A stretch of DNA of 64,000 bases from Stratiolaelaps scimitus (Eukaryota; Arthropoda; Arachnida; Mesostigmata; Laelapidae), in NCBI GenBank assembly GCA_019614645.1, contig JABWDB010000038.1:1860001-1924000 (forward strand), read 5' to 3'. The translations under genes were made by a program, and so were the position numbers. Of the stretch, positions 59,201-64,000 are shown in pieces. Position 1 is the stretch's first letter; each line of letters opens with the position of its first letter. The notes under the pieces were generated by a model. It made no database searches. It was given only the letters and a program-made list of their open reading frames with translations, and had not been told where the DNA came from.

Positions 59201-59553
59201 GTTGTCGAGTCGTCTAATTACTAAGCTGTCAGCAGATGTTCCACTAATCTTCGAGTACGAGAGTGAGAGACTGTGACAAGATAACCTGAATAAACTTCTT
59301 AATTTCTAGGAAAACAATACTCCAACCGCTTCAAAGTTACTATATATATATATTAGGATTTATAGGCGTGCAGCGTGCAAATAAAATAAAACACTTGTGA
59401 AACAACGATCGTAGTTTCTACCATCGGCCCGTAGGCGTATGTTGGCTACAAGAAATGTATCGACTATTGTATGGCTATTTAGCATGTTGCTGAAAAATTA
59501 TTAGCAAAAGTAATTTATGATTCCTATTTAGCAAAAATACTGTGAGGGTGAAT
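53293..59553. other. No supported gene; GC-rich islands
   Basis: 53.5-54.0 kb and 55.0-57.75 kb are GC-rich with many overlapping frames of 60-137 codons on both strands and GAC and CT repeats. None has a domain I recognise. A minus-strand B-box-like segment (GGTTCAAACGC, about 55712-55722) may be a further SINE head. 58.0-59.5 kb is AT-rich. Confidence 0.4.
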
Positions 59554-60261
59554 ATGTTTAAAAAAGTGTTGTGCCTCGGAATACTATTATTCGAATGCAC
59601 CTGGGCTTTATGTCAACATTATAAAGCTTATGTAAGTCGTGTACTAATGATATCAGGTACACGGCTGCAATGATACCATACGATAACAAGCAATACGCCA
59701 ATATCCGTTCTGGTTCAACCGCGTTTGCATGAATGAAATAATGGCCAATCTATAGATGTTGTTTAACACCCCCATTATTCACACATCACGTCTCATATAT
59801 AATAATCAATCGATTGAAACATATCCGCTGCATCGCTGATACATCTCACACACACGAATTGTCACCATCGGTGATGATACTGTGTCTGTCTGTATGGGTC
59901 GAATATTCGAATTATTCATAAATTATATGGTGGTACAGTATTCACATCTACTGCACGCACACAGACATAGTGTTTGGTAGTATCGAGTAAATATTTATAT
60001 AGTACATTACGTAAAAGTGGCGGTAGTCCATTATATTCGAATGAGAGGTAATATTATATATATATATATCGATTAGGTGCATCATCTGATAAGCGCAATT
60101 GAGGTTAAACTTGACGTATTTGTGGTGCAAGTATCTCTGTAAACGTAGAATCTGTCATTTCAGTTGCGTTTCTCTTAACTTACTGCACATTTTACTTCTA
60201 GGCCACAAATTCTCCAACTTTCGGAGAATTGAGTGGAGCTGTTGTTACTTCGTATGTATAG
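59554..60261 (+). CDS. Possible two-exon gene for a 45-residue secreted peptide
   Basis: Exon 1 (59554-59631, 26 codons) starts at an ATG with an in-frame stop 11 codons upstream, encodes a signal peptide (MFKKVLCLGILLFECTWALC) and ends in phase 0 at a perfect GTAAGT donor. Exon 2 (60202-60261) follows a long pyrimidine-rich acceptor (ACATTTTACTTCTAG) and in phase 0 reads ATNSPTFGELSGAVVTSYV and a stop. The intron is 570 bases. Cleavage after the Cys of WALC would free a peptide of about 25 residues starting with Gln. What is seen is the signal sequence, splice sites and matching phase; a hormone- or effector-like role is inference. A GTAAGT donor at 60402 suggests the second exon may extend as UTR. 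A 90-codon minus-strand frame overlaps exon 2. Confidence 0.35.
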
Positions 60262-63200
60262 ATGGCGTCTGCCAATGGTGCTAAGGTCTTCAAGGTCAAT
60301 GGAATAATTGTAAATTTTCTTCCAAGGCCAGCGTACTTAGTCCTCTTAACATATTTGCGATAATGACGTCGCATACGATACTCTTCGCATTTCGAGTGAT
60401 AGGTAAGTCGGGTGTGCGTGTTTCGCACGCCAGTAGCCTTCAAGCCACTAGAGATTTTCTCGTTAAGCATCGACTACCGCGGATGGGATCTGGCACGCTA
60501 CTACAAAGACCATTCCCGGTCAGCGTCTTCTGCACTTGGGTACAATCGGTGGAATCTATTCAGGACAGTATGGAGGGTATTCAACTGAGCATTCGTGAAG
60601 GTGTTGTGTAATAGAACGCGACAAAGGAGCTCACTTTAAAAACACGAGCGATGCAATCAAGCGTTTTGTGGACGTTTCGATGAGTAGATAAGAGAATCGG
60701 TGTGCCAGAATATCGTGAGTACAAATAGTGTCCGCATTAATCAAGCCTCTATTAAAATAATTGGAAATTATCACTGAGTGTGTCAGTGTGTCTGTCAAAG
60801 ACCATTAACCTTGTGGTTGTGAGTTCGACGCCCTGCGCATAGCCCCGTGAAGGCAGTCTATCTCTCTTTGCAATTCAGTACGCCTTATGCCAATTACAGC
60901 TTTGAGAAAAAATGCTTCCCATGATCCTCGAATCTTGTATAGGACCCCGCCCCTCATACTTAATTATGTCCTCTATAGATTGACATACCTTGAGCTGTGA
61001 ATCGCTCATAAGGAGCCGTTCGTTAAAAACATTAATCCCTGTTTAAATGCACCCAGACTTTGTGAAACCACGTAATTGACCACTTGTCTGTTGACTAAAT
61101 AATCAAACTGGGCTGATTAGTGATCCAATATTGGAAGTGAAATCGATCTCAGTTTCATTCTCTGATGGAGATGATCAACTAATTACTATTTACGTGAACA
61201 CTCAGTTAAGTTATTTTTTGCACACTAGCTTTTTGCTACAACTGCTTCAGTCTGTTGCACATAGTTCGATGGTAAAATAATGATTAACTGTGATGGCTGT
61301 AAAAATGACTCAACAGAAGATGGCTTTGACCGCATCTCCACAGGTTAACGCACCTCTCTTGGTAAGTGAATGTGTATGTTACGCGAGTGCCTTGGGAATA
61401 GGTAAAATTCAGGGGGTCGGCACCTACTGGGATAGTTAACGTTCTGTGACAGAGAAAGTCCCCGTTTCGAGAAATGACCGAGTTTCCCTTGAGCCTTTGC
61501 AAACCAACCCCACCGTTCAGCGACCGAGACACCCACAGGTTCGCTTCGCCTAATACGAAAATGAGATCTCACTTTGTGTTCCCGGGGCAATCTCGTTCTC
61601 GTGTTCGTTTAAATTCGGCGTGGCGCTCGTTAACCGGCCACCGAAAGCTTGACCCCATTTATCCCCATATACCTACTACTACTACTACACTACTAGGTAG
61701 TACCACTGCTACTATTACTGTCGAGGGGTAACACTACGCTAACACCAAAGAAGGAGGCGGAGGAGGAGGACAATGATGCCGATGATGATGATGACGCCAG
61801 TGGTGGTGGTGGTGGTGGTGGCAGTTGTGTGAAAGCGGAAGATTCAACGCCGACCAAATGAAAGCTAAATGCGTCACGACAATTCCCGTGTATTTGTCCG
61901 CTGCGAATCATCCTTCCTCTCGACTCTGGGGGGCGGAAGCAGGTGGCCACCGGCTTGAACAGCTTGTTCCCCGAACCTAATGTAGATTTGCAACGTTCGC
62001 TGGCAGACACCTGACAAGCCACCATGAGCATCGCTAGACCGGGAACTCCGTTGTCTGTATCAACGTTGTCAGCGGCCGACGATCTTTCATCGATGTGTAG
62101 ATTCATAGATGAATAATTTCAAATCAAAGCAACAAGTTAAAGAAGCTAACGGAAAATGAGTACGCATTGTTTCCTTTAACCGATAGGCAACATACAAGAT
62201 GAACCTTGGTGTACAAAAAATAAATTATAATACAAAGGTACCTGTTGCAAATATGTATCTAATTTCAATTACACTGAAGAATACATTGGATGTGAAATGG
62301 TTATACTGCTGGCTGAACCATCTTACTGGAGGCATGGACATACCTAAAATAATCCATATGGTCGGCCCACAATCTAAGTATATTTTAGAAGCGTCAAATT
62401 AGATTCGCAATAGTCCGTTTATTCATTCGTGACATAACAATTTAGTCGGCGTTCGCCGCAAGCCACCTGCGTTCCCGCAAAGATCTCGAGGGGCTCGACT
62501 GCTCCTTTAGCTATTGCCTCGCACCTGTGTAAGCGCATACATTTCAGTTACGATGGACGATGGCCAACGGGAGGACGGTGTACGGCGGTGTGGGTCTCAT
62601 CGTATGGAAAAGAATGTTTAACTATCCAGGAAAAATTTCACTCGAGTCGCTGCCCTGAAGCTCACTTGCCACGAACTCGTGCAAATTGACACGCATATGC
62701 AGCACGCGAATTGGGACAAACATGTTCACCCACCCAACTGGCTACTTGCAAATATAGTATAATAAAAACTATTCCATAATATGATAGTTGAAAATTGAGC
62801 TGCGGTATCACAATTGTCGCAGCGTCATGCGTGGTTGCTTGGCTGTTACCGCCGTCGAATATCGTATAATTTTGCTTTCAACAAGCTTAATACTCCCACT
62901 CCTCTATAAGCAAAAGATACGAGGCCCGAGACACACATACCTAATTAATTACGTAATTAGACATTTTTTGCTCGTACGATTGATGCTGGTTCTCCTGTCT
63001 CTGCTGTTACTACTGCTACTACTGTTGATGCTGCGTGGTCCAACCCTGTTCACTTGTAGTCGCTCGAGTCTCGAATCTGCCAAACAAGGGGAATCTACCC
63101 AAGCAACCACCCACGAAGCAAACAAGTATGCCATTCACCTCTACAGATGAATAGATAATAAATATAATAGATGGGATGTGCTGCATCCAGTAGCTCCCGT

Positions 63201-64000
63201 CGTTGAACAAGCGGCGAATGTCACTTCTCTCTGCGTGTGTGTGTGTGTGTGCTACTTCCTCATTATATTTATCACTGTATCACTACACCACACTACTCTC
63301 ATAATAATCACCATCACTCCAACACATTTGCCACTTGTATGTCTCAATGGTGGTAGGCGCTGTTCTCAACTCAGGTGGCGACGGCGATGTCTATCCAACG
63401 CCTATAGCTGTGCTCGTGTCCATTAAACAATGTATCATTATATAGTTGTAGTATTTAGACGTCGAGTGAACTACTGACTGAGTGACCTGATTCCACAGCA
63501 GTGTGTGCAGGATGCAGGATAGCTTCCCAGGAGCAAGCCGTAGCATTTTTGAGCAGTCATCTACCGTCGCTCGTTCGAAATCAGCAGAGGGGTGGTGTGG
63601 ATGACTGCTCAAAAACGGTGTGCTTTGCCGATCGTGTTCCTGTTATACTTCACAGTGCTCCCCAACGTCGATGGCTAAGAGTATTGTGATGACGGTAGCG
63701 GATGGAAGCGAGCGGACACCAAATTCAACTCGCTCCTCTCATACAAAGGCAAGCTACAGCTAAAAACAGTCCATCGTAGAGCTGAGGTCGCAGTGCGTCG
63801 ACTTCGTTCGCCCGTCTCTTCTTCCCTCCCACTCATCAACCGAGGAACTCTACAGAACGGCTGCTAATGCGGATACTATTGCTGCTGCTGCTGGTGGTGG
63901 TGATGACTATCGCCAGCAGTAGCCCTATGCTCAGCTCCTGCTCAGGAGGAGACAGTCGATAAACAGCCGCTTTTGTATAAAGCATTAAAAAGTAGCGTTT
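60262..64000. other. No firm gene
   Basis: A TTCGAC-containing segment at about 60820-60835 weakly resembles a Pol III B box. (ACT)n at 61674-61690, GTGGTG repeats at 61799-61821, GT repeats near 63234-63250 and CTG/GGT repeats near 63880-63902 occur. The 137-codon minus-strand frame at 61693-62106 includes the GTG repeat read as poly-Pro. A 67-codon ATG frame at 62199-62402 (plus) has ordinary composition but no recognisable domain. Confidence 0.4.

Noticed and set aside
60781..60860. Further SINE head
   Set aside because: Only a partial B-box resemblance; no A box, tail or duplication found.
61693..62106. 137-codon minus-strand frame with poly-Pro and poly-Ser
   Set aside because: The low-complexity half is a GTG/ATG repeat; the rest shows no domain and no splice support.
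62788..63150. 120-codon plus-strand frame with a Leu run
   Set aside because: The Leu run is a CTG/CTA repeat and the start is a TTG.

Overview
This is a window of eukaryotic, almost certainly arthropod, nuclear DNA. It has no operons and no long intact reading frames. What it does have is short exons with GT/AG splice sites separated by long introns, many (AT)n, (GA)n and triplet microsatellites, mariner DNA transposons, a decayed non-LTR retrotransposon and tRNA-derived SINEs. A mite or tick relative is my guess from this mix, not something the sequence proves. Base composition alternates between AT-rich stretches and CpG/CAG/CCG-rich islands (about 13.2-14.3, 19.8-20.5, 22.0-24.9, 29.1-32.5, 46.5-48.4 and 55-57.7 kb). 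Most open frames longer than 100 codons sit in those islands or in repeats, and their number is about what chance would give.

Left part (1-25.4 kb). The best-supported coding sequence is a minus-strand exon at 6273-6479 encoding a complete follistatin-type EGF-plus-Kazal module, as in agrin and tomoregulin, with clean splice sites and the 1-1 intron phase usual for this module. Four other minus-strand blocks could join it without breaking phase: a signal-peptide exon at 25173-25367, a 56-base exon at 11321-11376, an exon at 8735-8883 and a downstream exon at 2940-3082. Together they suggest one secreted or membrane Kazal protein gene at least 22 kb long; only the Kazal exon is firm. Embedded here are a LINE reverse-transcriptase relic (6.8-7.86 kb), a mariner transposase remnant (14.57-14.87 kb) and a possible plus-strand secreted-peptide gene (8164-9395).

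Middle part (25-45 kb). It contains a minus-strand pair of blocks resembling a von Willebrand A domain (35.9-36.2 kb), a 1000-bp mariner with both terminal inverted repeats recognisable, landed in an AT microsatellite (39391-40390), and, 48 bp beyond its end, a plus-strand exon with a PH-domain-like strand pattern (40439-40535) whose phase fits a possible following exon at 42009.

Right part (45-64 kb). It contains SINE copies, one with a perfect 15-bp target-site duplication (49593-49797) and one with an 11/12 duplication (53050-53292), plus a possible two-exon gene for a 45-residue secreted peptide (59554-60261). I see no rRNA, no intact tRNA gene, no CRISPR array and no bacterial-type mobile system. 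I found no clearly new molecular system. The most novel items are the SINE family, the short secreted-peptide candidates and the mariner/AT-repeat/splice-site arrangement.
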